A DNA stretch of 64,000 nt, from positions 565,987 to 629,986 of the forward strand of contig NZ_BMZE01000001.1 of assembly GCF_014652635.1 (NCBI RefSeq), written 5' to 3'. Position numbers and translations under genes: made by a program. Shown piece after piece: positions 7,667-15,731 of this stretch. The DNA comes from Devosia pacifica. Its GTDB lineage: Bacteria > Pseudomonadota > Alphaproteobacteria > Rhizobiales > Devosiaceae. Positions within the stretch are counted from its first letter, which is position 1. Each line of letters begins with the position of its first letter. Below the pieces are notes generated by a model. It did no database searches. It was not told where the DNA came from and worked only from the letters and a program-made list of their open reading frames with translations.

Positions 7667-9407
7667 GGAGGCACTTTCCATACACGGGCTCCACGTTCGG
7701 CTCAGCCGCGACGGGCGCGCCAGTACAGTGCTGGACGGCATCGATCTCCGGCTCACGGCAGGCGAAGTGGTGGCGCTGGTCGGCGAAAGCGGCTCGGGCA
7801 AGTCGACAATAGGCTTGGCGCTTCAGGGCTTGCTACCGGCAGAGAGTCTGCCTGAGATCAATGGCAGCATCCGCATTTCCGGCCAGGAGGTTGTCGGCGC
7901 CAAGCCCGCAGCGCTGCGTCAGGTGCGGCGCAGCCTGATCCGCTCAGTGCCGCAAGACCCGATGGGTGCCCTCAACCCTACGATGACCATCGGCCGGCAG
8001 ATGCAGGAATCCGGCATCGAAAGGACCGAAGCGCTTGAGTGGTTGGAGCGTGTCGGGCTGCCCGACCCTCAGCGTATTGCCGCAGACCTGCCGCATAGGC
8101 TCTCCGGCGGGCAACGCCAGCGGGTTCTGATTGCCATGAGCATGGCAGCAAAGCCGCGAGTGCTGATTGCCGACGAGCCGACCACCGCGCTCGATGTGAC
8201 GGTACAGGCGCAGATCCTCAAGCTTCTCGCCGATCTGGCCCGCGAACAGGATACCGCCATCCTCTTCATCACCCACGATCTGGCAGTCGCGTCGCAACTC
8301 TCGGATCGTGTCATGGTGCTGTTCGGCGGCCGCATCATGGAACTGGGCGATACCCAATCCGTGGTGGACGCCCCGGCTCACCCCTATGCAGCCGGGCTTC
8401 TTTCGGCGCGCTTTGACCTGACCTCGGATCGCGACCGGCAGCTGGCGACACTCTCCGCCGAGGCCGGCAGCGAAAAGCTCGAGGGCGCACAGTGCAACTA
8501 CGCGGCACGCTGTCCGCTCGCCACATCCATATGTACACAGCGCCGGCCTGACTTCGCCAAGCGGGGCGAGAACCGTCTTGTAGCCTGCTTCAATTCAGAT
8601 CGTGTCCCCGAATTGCTCTCGAGCCGCCGCGAAACGCCTGCATGGCCGCACGCTTCGCCCGGCGAGGTCGATGCGCTCGAACTGTTTGCAATCCGCAAGA
8701 GCTTTGCCTCCGGCAAGCGCACCCGAACCGAGGTGCTCTCTGGCATCAATCTAAAGATCAGGCTCGGCGAATGCGTCGCCCTCGTCGGCGAAAGCGGCTC
8801 CGGCAAATCGACGCTGTTGCGGATCGCCGCCGGCCTCGTCACGCCCGATGAAGGTGACGTATCCTGGCCCGGCGGTGATCTGCCCCAGGTCGTGTTTCAG
8901 GATGCTAGCGCCGCGTTAACACCTTGGCTCACCATCGGTGAACAAATTCGCGATCGCTTGCGCCCGCTTCGCCTCCCAAAGGCAGAGCAGAACGCCCGCA
9001 TTGCCGAGGCGCTCGAGCTTGTCGGCATCGACCCGGCACTGTCTTCCGCCCTGCCCGCCGAACTCTCCGGCGGCCAGTGCCAGCGCGTCACCGTCGCTCG
9101 CGCGGTTGTGGTCCCGCCACGGCTTCTGCTGTGCGACGAACCCATCAGCGCAATGGACGTTTCGCTTGCCGCCCAGACACTTAACCTGCTGGGCACGCTA
9201 CGGCGCCAGATGAATATGGGCATGCTCTTCGTCACCCATGATCTCGCGGCGGCGCGCCTGATTGCCGACCGCATTGCGGTTCTCGACAAGGGCAATCTCG
9301 TCGAGATCGGCGAGCCGGATCAGATCATTTCCGCGCCTGCTCACACTTACACCAAAAGCCTCGTCAGCGCCGTCCCGCGCATTGGCGCATCAATCAAGGG
9401 GGCATGA
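7659..9407 (+). CDS. Dipeptide/oligopeptide-type ABC importer, fused double ATPase (DppD-DppF)
   Basis: This 582-residue protein contains two ABC ATPase domains. Domain 1 has Walker [10 protein letters not shown] (~residue 44), signature LSGGQRQRV and Walker [13 protein letters not shown]. It ends in an oligopeptide-transporter C-terminal segment with Cys pairs ([14 protein letters not shown]). Domain 2 has [12 protein letters not shown] (~residue 375), LSGGQCQRV and [12 protein letters not shown]. Domain 2 lacks the Cys-containing oligopeptide tail and stops soon after the D-loop. The ATG at 7659 overlaps the hydrolase stop by 8 bases, implying translational coupling, and its own stop overlaps the first permease start (ATGA). 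It energises import by the two adjacent permeases with the solute-binding protein at 11584. Confidence 0.9.
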   Translation: MCEEALSIHGLHVRLSRDGRASTVLDGIDLRLTAGEVVALVGESGSGKSTIGLALQGLLPAESLPEINGSIRISGQEVVGAKPAALRQVRRSLIRSVPQDPMGALNPTMTIGRQMQESGIERTEALEWLERVGLPDPQRIAADLPHRLSGGQRQRVLIAMSMAAKPRVLIADEPTTALDVTVQAQILKLLADLAREQDTAILFITHDLAVASQLSDRVMVLFGGRIMELGDTQSVVDAPAHPYAAGLLSARFDLTSDRDRQLATLSAEAGSEKLEGAQCNYAARCPLATSICTQRRPDFAKRGENRLVACFNSDRVPELLSSRRETPAWPHASPGEVDALELFAIRKSFASGKRTRTEVLSGINLKIRLGECVALVGESGSGKSTLLRIAAGLVTPDEGDVSWPGGDLPQVVFQDASAALTPWLTIGEQIRDRLRPLRLPKAEQNARIAEALELVGIDPALSSALPAELSGGQCQRVTVARAVVVPPRLLLCDEPISAMDVSLAAQTLNLLGTLRRQMNMGMLFVTHDLAAARLIADRIAVLDKGNLVEIGEPDQIISAPAHTYTKSLVSAVPRIGASIKGA

Positions 9408-10253
9408 GGATGTCGGTCTCTCACGCACCACAAATCTCAATGGTTTCAAAGCGATGGTCCTGGTTGCGCAGGGTCGGCTGGGTCGAGCGCATCGGCCTTT
9501 TGGGCGTCCTACTGATCACCATCATTTCGATTTTCGGGCCACTTCTGGCACCGTTTGATCCGATGCTTCGGGTGGCCGATGCCTATTTGCCGCCGAGCCT
9601 TGAGCACCTCTTCGGCACCGATGAAATCGGGCGCGACCTGTTCTCGCGCGTCTTGCTCGGCGTCCGCTACACCTGGCTTCCGAGCCTCGCCATCATCGGC
9701 ATTGCTCTTGTTATCGGCAGCACCGTCGGTGTCTTCGCCGGCATGATGGGCGGTTGGGTCGATGCCTTGCTGCAGCGTATTGTCGAACTGTTTCTCGTTC
9801 TCCCGTCGACACTTATCGCCATTTGCGCTAGGTCCAGGCCTTATAAACACCATGATCGCCATCACTATCTTCTGGTGGCCCTGGTACGCCCGTATGTCGC
9901 GAGACGAGGTTCGGCGCATTCGCAGCCGGCCGCACGTAGAGGCAGCAAGAATGTCCGGGGTCAGTGGCCCGCGGCTGATGCTGCGCTACCTCTTGCCCGG
10001 TGCTGTGCCGACGCTCCTCGTCGCCTCGACCCTTGATGTCGCCAACATAATCCTGACCCTGTCGCTGATGTCCTTCCTCGGGCTGGGCCTGCCCGCGCCC
10101 GCGCCTGAACTTGGTGCAATGACCGCACGCTCAATCGGCAGTCTGACGGTCTATTGGTGGCTGCCGATTCTGCCGGCGGTTGCGATCTTTGTGCTGTCTG
10201 TCTGCGCCAACCTCGCTGGCGACGGCTTGCGCGCAGCTTTGCGGGGAGCGTGA
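9404..10253 (+). pseudogene. DppC-type ABC permease, frameshifted near 9828
   Basis: Two frames together make one DppC-family permease. The first, from the ATG at 9404, runs through the TM1 region, FGTDEIGRDLFSRVLLGVRYT and LVLPSTLIAI, then goes out of frame at about 9827 and stops at 10036. The second resumes with LGPGLINTMIAI from 9828 and carries the EAA loop (HVEAARMSGVSGPRLMLRYL) to the stop at 10253. Between LIAI and LGPG the family has about five residues where four bases remain here, consistent with an 11-base deletion. The gene sits in tight order between the ATPase and the DppB permease, so its loss should disable import. A sequencing error is the alternative. Confidence 0.82.
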
Positions 10254-10255
10254 CC

Positions 10256-11245
10256 ATGGCTGTTTATCTGCTCAAGCGCCTGCTCGGACTGGTGGTGGTC
10301 CTCATGGTCATGAGCTTCATTGTCTTTTGCCTGCAAAGCATCATACCGGCTGACCCGGCACGGGCGATGGCCGGGCCCTCGGCGCCAGAAGAAACCATCC
10401 AAAAACTGCGCGAGGACATGGGGCTCAACGATCCGCTTTTGGTCCAGTACGGCAATTTCGTCATGAGGCTCGCAGAAGGCGATCTTGGCACTTCGGTCCG
10501 CACGCGCCAACCGATTGCGGCTGACGTCTTGCGCTATGGCCCGGCCTCGCTCGAACTGATCATCGCGGCGATGCTCCTTGGCAGTCTTCTTGCCTTTGCT
10601 TTCGCTTTCCTGCAGTCGATCGTTCGGCGTTCTGACGGCATCAGGGTTCTGATGCTCGGCCTTGGATCCGTGCCAATTTTCTTGAGCGCGCTCCTGCTGG
10701 CATATTTCCTCTGGTTCAAGCTCGGCTGGTTTCCAGGCAATGGCCGGCTCGATATCCGGCGTTTCAGCGGACCAACCGGCTTTTTCGTGCTTGACGGGCT
10801 GTTACTTGGACGACCAGACATCAGCCTGTCGGCACTTCGTCATCTGGCCCTCCCAGCCCTCGCGTTGTCGGTGCCTATTGCCGTGTCGGTCGGACGCTCT
10901 CTGAACTCGTCGCTGATCGATGTGATGCGTCAGCCCTATATCCGTACGGCACGTGGCAAGGGCCTGAGCGCCAGCGGCATCTTCCTGCGCCATGGCCTAC
11001 GCAATGCCGCTTCGGCACCACTGGCGATGCTGGGCCTGCAGGTGGGTCTGTTGTTCGGCAATCTGTTGATTGTCGAGCGAGTTTTCGCCTGGCCCGGCCT
11101 CGGCCTCTATACTGTGCAATCCTTCGCCACCTCCGACCTGCCAGCGGTGCTTGGCGTCGCTTTGGTGTTCGGCGCGTTCTACATTACCGTGACAATGCTG
11201 GTTGAAATCGCCCAATCGCTGGCTGATCCGCGCATCGCACTTTAG
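10256..11245 (+). CDS. DppB-type ABC importer permease
   Basis: This 329-residue integral membrane protein of the DppB/OppB/NikB family begins at an ATG 2 bases after the preceding permease stop. MAVYLLKRLLGLVVVLMVMS is the family N-terminal helix. A periplasmic segment with GDLGTSVRTRQPI follows, then several hydrophobic helices. The EAA loop (PYIRTARGKGLSASGIFLRHGLRNA, near residue 230) docks on the ATPase. It ends in VFGAFYITVTMLVEIAQSLADPRI. The gene is intact, in contrast to its partner permease. It is the last gene of the first riboswitch unit; 338 bases separate it from the solute-binding protein gene, which has its own promoter and riboswitch. Confidence 0.9.
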   Translation: MAVYLLKRLLGLVVVLMVMSFIVFCLQSIIPADPARAMAGPSAPEETIQKLREDMGLNDPLLVQYGNFVMRLAEGDLGTSVRTRQPIAADVLRYGPASLELIIAAMLLGSLLAFAFAFLQSIVRRSDGIRVLMLGLGSVPIFLSALLLAYFLWFKLGWFPGNGRLDIRRFSGPTGFFVLDGLLLGRPDISLSALRHLALPALALSVPIAVSVGRSLNSSLIDVMRQPYIRTARGKGLSASGIFLRHGLRNAASAPLAMLGLQVGLLFGNLLIVERVFAWPGLGLYTVQSFATSDLPAVLGVALVFGAFYITVTMLVEIAQSLADPRIAL

Positions 11246-11383
11246 GTAACGCGCAAGCCTTTCCGCCTAATTTCTAAGCACATGCACCAAGGCCGATCAT
11301 AAAACAAGCATTTATACCACTTAAGTATACAGTTCTCCAGACTAAAATTCAATAATTACAACACTTTGCGAACTTCGGCACTC
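11246..11383. other. AT-rich intergenic region upstream of the second sigma-54 promoter
   Basis: This region is distinctly AT-rich compared with its surroundings and has no reading frame. It contains the palindromes ACTTAAGT and GTATAC in the 11315-11335 stretch and a lone TGCACC half-site near 11283. It probably hosts activator binding or DNA bending for the sigma-54 promoter, but no complete NtrC-type site can be recognised. Confidence 0.4.
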
Positions 11384-11399
11384 TGGCACGCAACTTGCA
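11384..11399 (+). promoter_or_regulatory. Sigma-54 (RpoN) -24/-12 promoter 2
   Basis: TGGCACG-CAAC-TTGCA matches the sigma-54 consensus exactly, with GG at 11385-11386 and GC at 11397-11398. The predicted start is about 11409-11410, just before P1 of the second riboswitch at 11418. The distance from promoter to aptamer is almost the same as in the first unit, so the promoter-aptamer cassette appears twice. Confidence 0.87.
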
Positions 11400-11417
11400 A
11401 AACTCTTCTCCGAGAGT

Positions 11418-11530
11418 GGTGGCTAGGGTTCCGGTGCACGTACTGCATGGCTGGTCCGAGAGCTGCCACCGGTGGGCGGCTGTCCATTGGATGCACGGCG
11501 GGACAAAAGCCCGGGAGACCTCGTAGCCAG
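11418..11530 (+). promoter_or_regulatory. ykkC-class riboswitch 2 (guanidine-I-like aptamer)
   Basis: P1 pairs GGTGGC (11418-11423) with GCCACC (11465-11470). Inside it are CTAGGGTTCCG, a GTGCA/TGCAT hairpin, and CTGGTCCGAGAG. The second domain carries ATGCACGGCGGGACAAAAGC followed by CCGGGAGA, the diagnostic ykkC P3 segment. The conserved boxes are almost identical to riboswitch 1, while the stems differ with compensating changes, as expected for two functional RNA copies. The CCGAGAG box again favours the guanidine-I subtype. It controls the solute-binding protein and second hydrolase genes. Confidence 0.88.
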
Positions 11531-11577
11531 TGGGATTGGCGCGGATGGTCTTCGTCAATCCCCTGTTAGACAGGGAG
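11526..11577 (+). promoter_or_regulatory. Riboswitch 2 expression platform masking the solute-binding-protein ribosome site
   Basis: Hairpin B pairs CCCTGT (11561-11566) with ACAGGG (11570-11575) and buries the AGGGAG Shine-Dalgarno (11572-11577) of the gene starting at 11584. Hairpin A pairs GGGATTGGCG (11532-11541) with CGTCAATCCC (11553-11562) and takes two of the bases B needs. A third, GCCA (11526-11529) with TGGC (11537-11540), competes with A. The layout parallels riboswitch 1 and predicts ligand-induced translation. Confidence 0.7.
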
Positions 11578-11583
11578 CAACCT

Positions 11584-13143
11584 ATGACAATTCAAAGACT
11601 GCCGGGATACCGGCAACGCTATCTTCGCTGCGTACTTTCGGCCGTGGTGGCCTTAGGGGCCGTTGCGGCCAGCGCGATGCCCTCTGCGGCGCAGGAAGTG
11701 CTGAGGCTACCGATAGCGACTGATTTTGACTCATTCGATCCCGACAACGCTTTCGAGATGGACGGCCTCGCCGCCATCAACAATGTCTATGAAGGCCTGG
11801 TGGAATATGTCCCCGGCAGCGCCGATATACGCGGACGGCTGGCGACCGACTGGGATGTTTCAGACGACGGCCTGGTCTATACGTTCGACCTGGTGAACGG
11901 AGCGACGTTTCATGACGGCACCCCCGTCGATGCTGAGGCCGTGGTCGCCTCATTTCAGCGGCGCAAGGAAAGCGACCTGATCCTCTCCTATTTCCTGTGG
12001 AATCTCGAAGAGATCGAGGCCACCGACGAGGACACCGTCGAGCTGACCCTCGGCATGCCGCAGCCGTCTTTTCTCGACAGTCTCGCGAGCCCTTGGGGAC
12101 CGAAGGTCATCAGCCCCACGGCCCTTTCAGAACATTCTGGCGAAGACAATGCTGCCGAATGGCTCGATACGAATGCCGTGGGCACCGGCCCGTATCAACT
12201 CGCCAGCTTTGATCGTGGCCAGGGATATGTGCTGGAACGCTACAACGACTATTATGGCGATCCGGCCTTTTTCGACACCATCGAACTTCCCCTCATGCCA
12301 GAGGTCAGCCAGCAGGTACTGAGCCTTCAGACCCAGGAAGTTGATGCAGTGCCAAGCAACTATCCTTGGGCGCAACTTGCGGCGTTACCCCCGGGGCTCG
12401 AAATTACCACGGCGAAGAGCACGTCGTTGATTATCGGCTTCATCAAACCCGACTCGCCACTCACCGATCCTGAAATTCGAGAAGCATTCCTCACCGCCAT
12501 CAATCCGGAAGGCTGGGTTGAGGATGCGTTTGGCGCATACGGGCATCCTGCCAAGTCACTCTACCCAACAATCATGCTCGATCCTGAAACGCCGCTGAGT
12601 TTTCCGACAGACGAGGACGCCGCCAAACAGACCGTTGCCGATGAAGGGCCGATTTCGCTCACTATCGGAATCAGCACCGAGGAAGCCAATGCTCTAGGAC
12701 GAGTAGGCGATCTGATGGTTGCGGAATTGGCGGCAATCGGCATCGACGCGACCGTCACCATCCTGCCCTCTGGCGCCGCTTTTGGGCTCAGGGACAACCC
12801 GGACGGCCCCGACATGTATATCGGCAAACTCACACCGGACGCGCTCCATCCTGAAAACCAGGCGGCCATCTTCTTTACCGAGAACGCGCCGATCAACTTC
12901 TACGGTCGCGGCCTTCCCGAGGCGGACGCACTGGTTGCTGAAGCCGGGACGCTGACAGATATCGCCGAGCGCGACGCGCTCTATGAAGAAGCAAGCCGAC
13001 TCTACATCGAGAACGGCCTCTTCATTCCGCTGGTCGAGGTGGATGATGTGGTGGTGCATCCGGAAGGCCTTGTCGACTTTGACCTGCGCGCTGCCTATGC
13101 GCCCGGCAATATCGACTACGGCTCCGTGCGCTGGGCCGACTAA
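11584..13143 (+). CDS. ABC importer periplasmic solute-binding protein (SBP_bac_5/DppA family)
   Basis: This 519-residue protein has a signal peptide (positively charged start, hydrophobic VLSAVVALGAVAASAM, cleavage after PSAAQ, ~residue 37). The mature part has the family landmarks DSFDPDNAF, the NNVYEGLVEYVPGS segment, LATDWDVSDDGLVYTFDLV and FHDGTPVDAEAVVASF. The start at 11584 is fixed by the AGGGAG at 11572-11577, which the riboswitch platform controls. It supplies the ligand for the fused ATPase and DppB/DppC permeases of the first unit, although it is expressed from its own sigma-54 promoter. The family binds peptides, nickel, opines or guanidino compounds; the ligand is inferred from the riboswitch only. 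Confidence 0.9.
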   Translation: MTIQRLPGYRQRYLRCVLSAVVALGAVAASAMPSAAQEVLRLPIATDFDSFDPDNAFEMDGLAAINNVYEGLVEYVPGSADIRGRLATDWDVSDDGLVYTFDLVNGATFHDGTPVDAEAVVASFQRRKESDLILSYFLWNLEEIEATDEDTVELTLGMPQPSFLDSLASPWGPKVISPTALSEHSGEDNAAEWLDTNAVGTGPYQLASFDRGQGYVLERYNDYYGDPAFFDTIELPLMPEVSQQVLSLQTQEVDAVPSNYPWAQLAALPPGLEITTAKSTSLIIGFIKPDSPLTDPEIREAFLTAINPEGWVEDAFGAYGHPAKSLYPTIMLDPETPLSFPTDEDAAKQTVADEGPISLTIGISTEEANALGRVGDLMVAELAAIGIDATVTILPSGAAFGLRDNPDGPDMYIGKLTPDALHPENQAAIFFTENAPINFYGRGLPEADALVAEAGTLTDIAERDALYEEASRLYIENGLFIPLVEVDDVVVHPEGLVDFDLRAAYAPGNIDYGSVRWAD

Positions 13144-13148
13144 AAACC

Positions 13149-13172
13149 GGGTGGCTGCTGCGGCAGCCGCCC
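13149..13172 (+). promoter_or_regulatory. Intercistronic hairpin between binding protein and hydrolase
   Basis: GGGTGGCTGC (13149-13158) and GCAGCCGCCC (13163-13172) form a 10-pair stem with a TGCG loop directly after the binding-protein stop. No T-run follows, only TTCTCC. It is more likely an mRNA-stabilising or attenuating structure that keeps the binding protein more abundant than the hydrolase than a full terminator. Confidence 0.5.
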
Positions 13173-13202
13173 TTCTCCGCCAGCGAGCCGAGGTTTGAAG
13201 CG

Positions 13203-14195
13203 ATGGACACTGTTGAAATCACGCGCGTGGCCCAGGACCCCACCATCGACCGGCAACCATTCACGCCGGACATGCGCGTCTCGCACATGAACGACTATCT
13301 CATCTGCTTTTACGATGGACGCGAAATCGCAGAGTATCCAGCCTGGCTGCATACCAATATCGACATGCAGCTTGGGCTGTGCTGCTACGTCCTGCATCGC
13401 GGCGAAAAGGCCATCATCTTCGACACCATGCTCTACAGGGAGCACATAATCTGGATCGATGCCTATCTCGAACAGATGGGCGTGAAACACGTATCGGTCA
13501 TCAACTCGCACTGGGATTGCGACCATATCGCCGGCAACTTCCTCTACAAAAATCGCGATATCATCAGCACAAGCAAGACCCGCCTGAAGCTCGAAGCGAA
13601 CGCAGAGATGTTCCGTACGGGGGAAATCTGGGCGATGTCCGGAGACCCGTACTATCCGGGAGTGGAAGAGGTTATTCTGCCGAACCGCACGTTCGACGGC
13701 CGCATGACGCTTTACCTCGATGATATACGGATTGACCTGATCGAGACCTTCGTTCATCAGATTGGACATCTGGTAGCATACCTACCGCAAGACCAGATCC
13801 TTCTGGCAGGCGACGCTTGCGAAGACACGGTCCCGTTCAACGCCCCGGCAATGACCAGTGAACTGCCGATCCAGCTTGAAACCTACCGAGAGCTTTTAGG
13901 CTTGGGTGCGAAAACCGTTTACCCATGCCACGGACGTTTTGAGGTCATTGACGGCGGTGGCTACACGAACGAATTCATTGCCGCGATGCTGGACTACAAC
14001 GTCAAGCTGCTTGATCGGGCGAATGACGAGGACTTCCTGTCAGCCCCGGTTGAGAGCTTTATCCAGCCTTGGCTCGATCGTGGCGTGCTTGCGCTTCATG
14101 AGCCTTACCGCGCACTCCATCGAAACAATCTCAAGATTGCGAAGCAGTTTTATGGCGGTCGAAGCAAAGTATCGACCGAAAGCCTCAGGTTTTGA
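13203..14195 (+). CDS. Metallo-beta-lactamase-fold protein with variant HxDxDH motif
   Basis: This 330-residue MBL-fold protein has VINSHWDCDHIAGN (~residue 100-113), so the usual HxHxDH reads HxDxDH. Other ligand segments look normal: FVHQIGHLVAYLP, LLAGDACEDTV and PCHGRFE. It lies 59 bases after the solute-binding protein, behind an intercistronic hairpin, and is presumably co-transcribed. A GAGG precedes the ATG at 13203. The changed ligand may alter metal choice. Acidic ligands at this position occur in diiron flavodiiron proteins (HxExDH), although this protein has no flavodoxin domain. I infer it processes the imported compound or a product of the first hydrolase. Confidence 0.82.
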   Translation: MDTVEITRVAQDPTIDRQPFTPDMRVSHMNDYLICFYDGREIAEYPAWLHTNIDMQLGLCCYVLHRGEKAIIFDTMLYREHIIWIDAYLEQMGVKHVSVINSHWDCDHIAGNFLYKNRDIISTSKTRLKLEANAEMFRTGEIWAMSGDPYYPGVEEVILPNRTFDGRMTLYLDDIRIDLIETFVHQIGHLVAYLPQDQILLAGDACEDTVPFNAPAMTSELPIQLETYRELLGLGAKTVYPCHGRFEVIDGGGYTNEFIAAMLDYNVKLLDRANDEDFLSAPVESFIQPWLDRGVLALHEPYRALHRNNLKIAKQFYGGRSKVSTESLRF

Positions 14196-14300
14196 GGGCT
14201 TCCGTATATCGCGCGGATGTAGTGCTAAGGCCCGAAAGCTAGGGCGCCGACGAGCCGGCAGCGTTTCTCAAGGATTTCCGGGGGTTTTGCTCTCGCGCGG

Positions 14301-14385
14301 TGGTGGAGGGGACTGGATTCGAACCAGTGTAGCCATAGGCGTCAGATTTACAGTCTGATGGATTTAACCACTCTCCCACCCCTCC
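14301..14385 (-). tRNA. tRNA-Tyr (GTA)
   Basis: The minus strand gives an 85-nucleotide class II tRNA. The acceptor GGAGGGG pairs with CCCCTCC, the discriminator is A and CCA is encoded. The anticodon stem-loop CAGACTGTAAATCTG contains GTA. A variable arm (CGCCTATGGCTAC region) and the T-loop GGTTCGAATCC follow. It sits alone in the 341-base gap between the second hydrolase gene and rlmB; the remainder of that gap shows no other feature. Confidence 0.95.
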
Positions 14386-14536
14386 ACATCTCGGCACCGA
14401 GCGTGAGCGATGTGACAGCGAAGTAACGTTCGCGTCGGGCGGCTTTATGGTTGGCTGAGCCGGCAGTGTCAACACCCCTAAACCGGTTTGTACCACAATA
14501 GCTTGTCGGCGCAGCGCAAAGGCGCTAGGGGACGCC

Positions 14537-15295
14537 ATGAGCCGCAACAAGTTCCCCCCGAAACAACGCCACGACCCGGATCTCGGGCCAGTCTATCTAT
14601 ACGGTCTGCACACAGTGCGGGCGGCGCTGGATAATCCGCTGCGTGTGCGCAAGGCGCTCCTGGCCACACCCAATGCGCTGTCCCGGCTTCAGGAGACGGG
14701 CGATCTGGCCGGCCTCGAGCCGCAGCAAACAACCCCGCGCGACCTAGATCGCCTTCTGGGGGGCGAGGCTGTGCACCAGGGCGTTGCGCTTGAGGTGGAT
14801 CCGGTCACACGCTTCCAGCTGGAAGAGGTTGCCCAGCCGCGGCTTGTCGTCGTGCTCGACCAGATCACCGACCCGCATAATGTCGGCGCGATCCTGCGCA
14901 CTGCCTGTGCCTTTGGTGCAGACGCAGTCATCACCACGGCGCGTCATTCACCGCGCGAAACCGGGGTGATGGCGAAATCAGCCTCGGGTGCTCTCGATCA
15001 GGTGCCGATGGTCGAAGTGCGCAACCTTGGAGATACGCTCGAACAGCTCAAAGGGCGTGGCATGGAGGTGATTGGCCTCGATTCGGAGGCGGATGCCCCC
15101 CTTGCCCCGAGGACCGGCGGCAAGCCGCTTGCCATCGTGCTGGGCGCCGAGAGCAAGGGGCTGCGCCAGCGTACCAGGGCTCTCTGTGATGCGGTGGTGC
15201 GTCTCGACATGCCGGGGCCGATTAAATCGCTGAACGTGTCGAACGCGGCTGCCATCACCCTTTACGCCCTGGCAGGCGTACCGGACACGCACTAG
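14537..15295 (+). CDS. rlmB: TrmH-family 23S rRNA (guanosine-2'-O-)-methyltransferase RlmB
   Basis: This 252-residue SpoU/TrmH-family SAM-dependent methyltransferase has an N-terminal substrate-binding domain (YLYGLHTVRAALDNP) and a knotted C-terminal domain. The family motifs are DQITDPHNVGAILRTA (motif 1, ~residue 112), LAIVLGAESKGLR (motif 2) and DMPGPIKSLNVSNAAAI (motif 3). RlmB methylates G2251 of 23S rRNA. The stop overlaps by 4 bases with the convergent arfB gene. It lies beside tRNA-Tyr, a common arrangement in this order. Confidence 0.92.
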   Translation: MSRNKFPPKQRHDPDLGPVYLYGLHTVRAALDNPLRVRKALLATPNALSRLQETGDLAGLEPQQTTPRDLDRLLGGEAVHQGVALEVDPVTRFQLEEVAQPRLVVVLDQITDPHNVGAILRTACAFGADAVITTARHSPRETGVMAKSASGALDQVPMVEVRNLGDTLEQLKGRGMEVIGLDSEADAPLAPRTGGKPLAIVLGAESKGLRQRTRALCDAVVRLDMPGPIKSLNVSNAAAITLYALAGVPDTH

Positions 15296-15723
15296 TCCTC
15301 GATACTTGGGCCTCGCCGCATCTTCTTGATGTTGCTGCGGACACTCTTGCCTTCCAGCCGCCGCCGCTTTGACGCGAGCGTCGGGCGCGTGGCGACGCGC
15401 CTTTTCTGGACAATTGTGCCTTCGCGCAGCAGCTGGACGAGCCGAGCTTGTGCCGCCTCACGGTTCTGCGCCTGCGACCGGTAATTGTTGACCGTCAGGA
15501 TCAGCACACCGTCCTTGGTCAGGCGACTGCCGGCAATTGCCGCGACACGCTTCTTTACGGCCTCCGGCAATGATGGCGAGTTCATCAGGTCGAAGCGCAC
15601 CTGTACCGCGCTCGACACCTTGTTGACATTCTGCCCGCCGGGCCCAGAGGCACGAATGAAACTTTCTTCGATTTCGCTGGGATCGATGGCGATCGACGAT
15701 GTCACCTGGATGAGCTCGGGCAT
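15292..15723 (-). CDS. arfB: Alternative ribosome-rescue factor ArfB
   Basis: This 143-residue protein has a release-factor-like GGQ domain: SGPGGQNVNKVSSAVQ contains the GGQ that hydrolyses peptidyl-tRNA. The C-terminal basic tail (VATRPTLASKRRRLEGKS, then KKMRRG) is the part that enters the empty mRNA channel of stalled ribosomes. Length and domain order match YaeJ/ArfB, and it lacks the stop-codon-recognition domains of true release factors. It probably shares a short operon with the small gene at 15732 (8-base gap). Confidence 0.93.
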   Translation of the reverse strand: MPELIQVTSSIAIDPSEIEESFIRASGPGGQNVNKVSSAVQVRFDLMNSPSLPEAVKKRVAAIAGSRLTKDGVLILTVNNYRSQAQNREAAQARLVQLLREGTIVQKRRVATRPTLASKRRRLEGKSVRSNIKKMRRGPSIED

Positions 15724-15731
15724 GCCCTCTC

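Noticed and set aside
11280..11335. NtrC-type enhancer upstream of the second sigma-54 promoter
   Set aside because: Only an isolated TGCACC half-site is present; no dyad with proper spacing could be defended.
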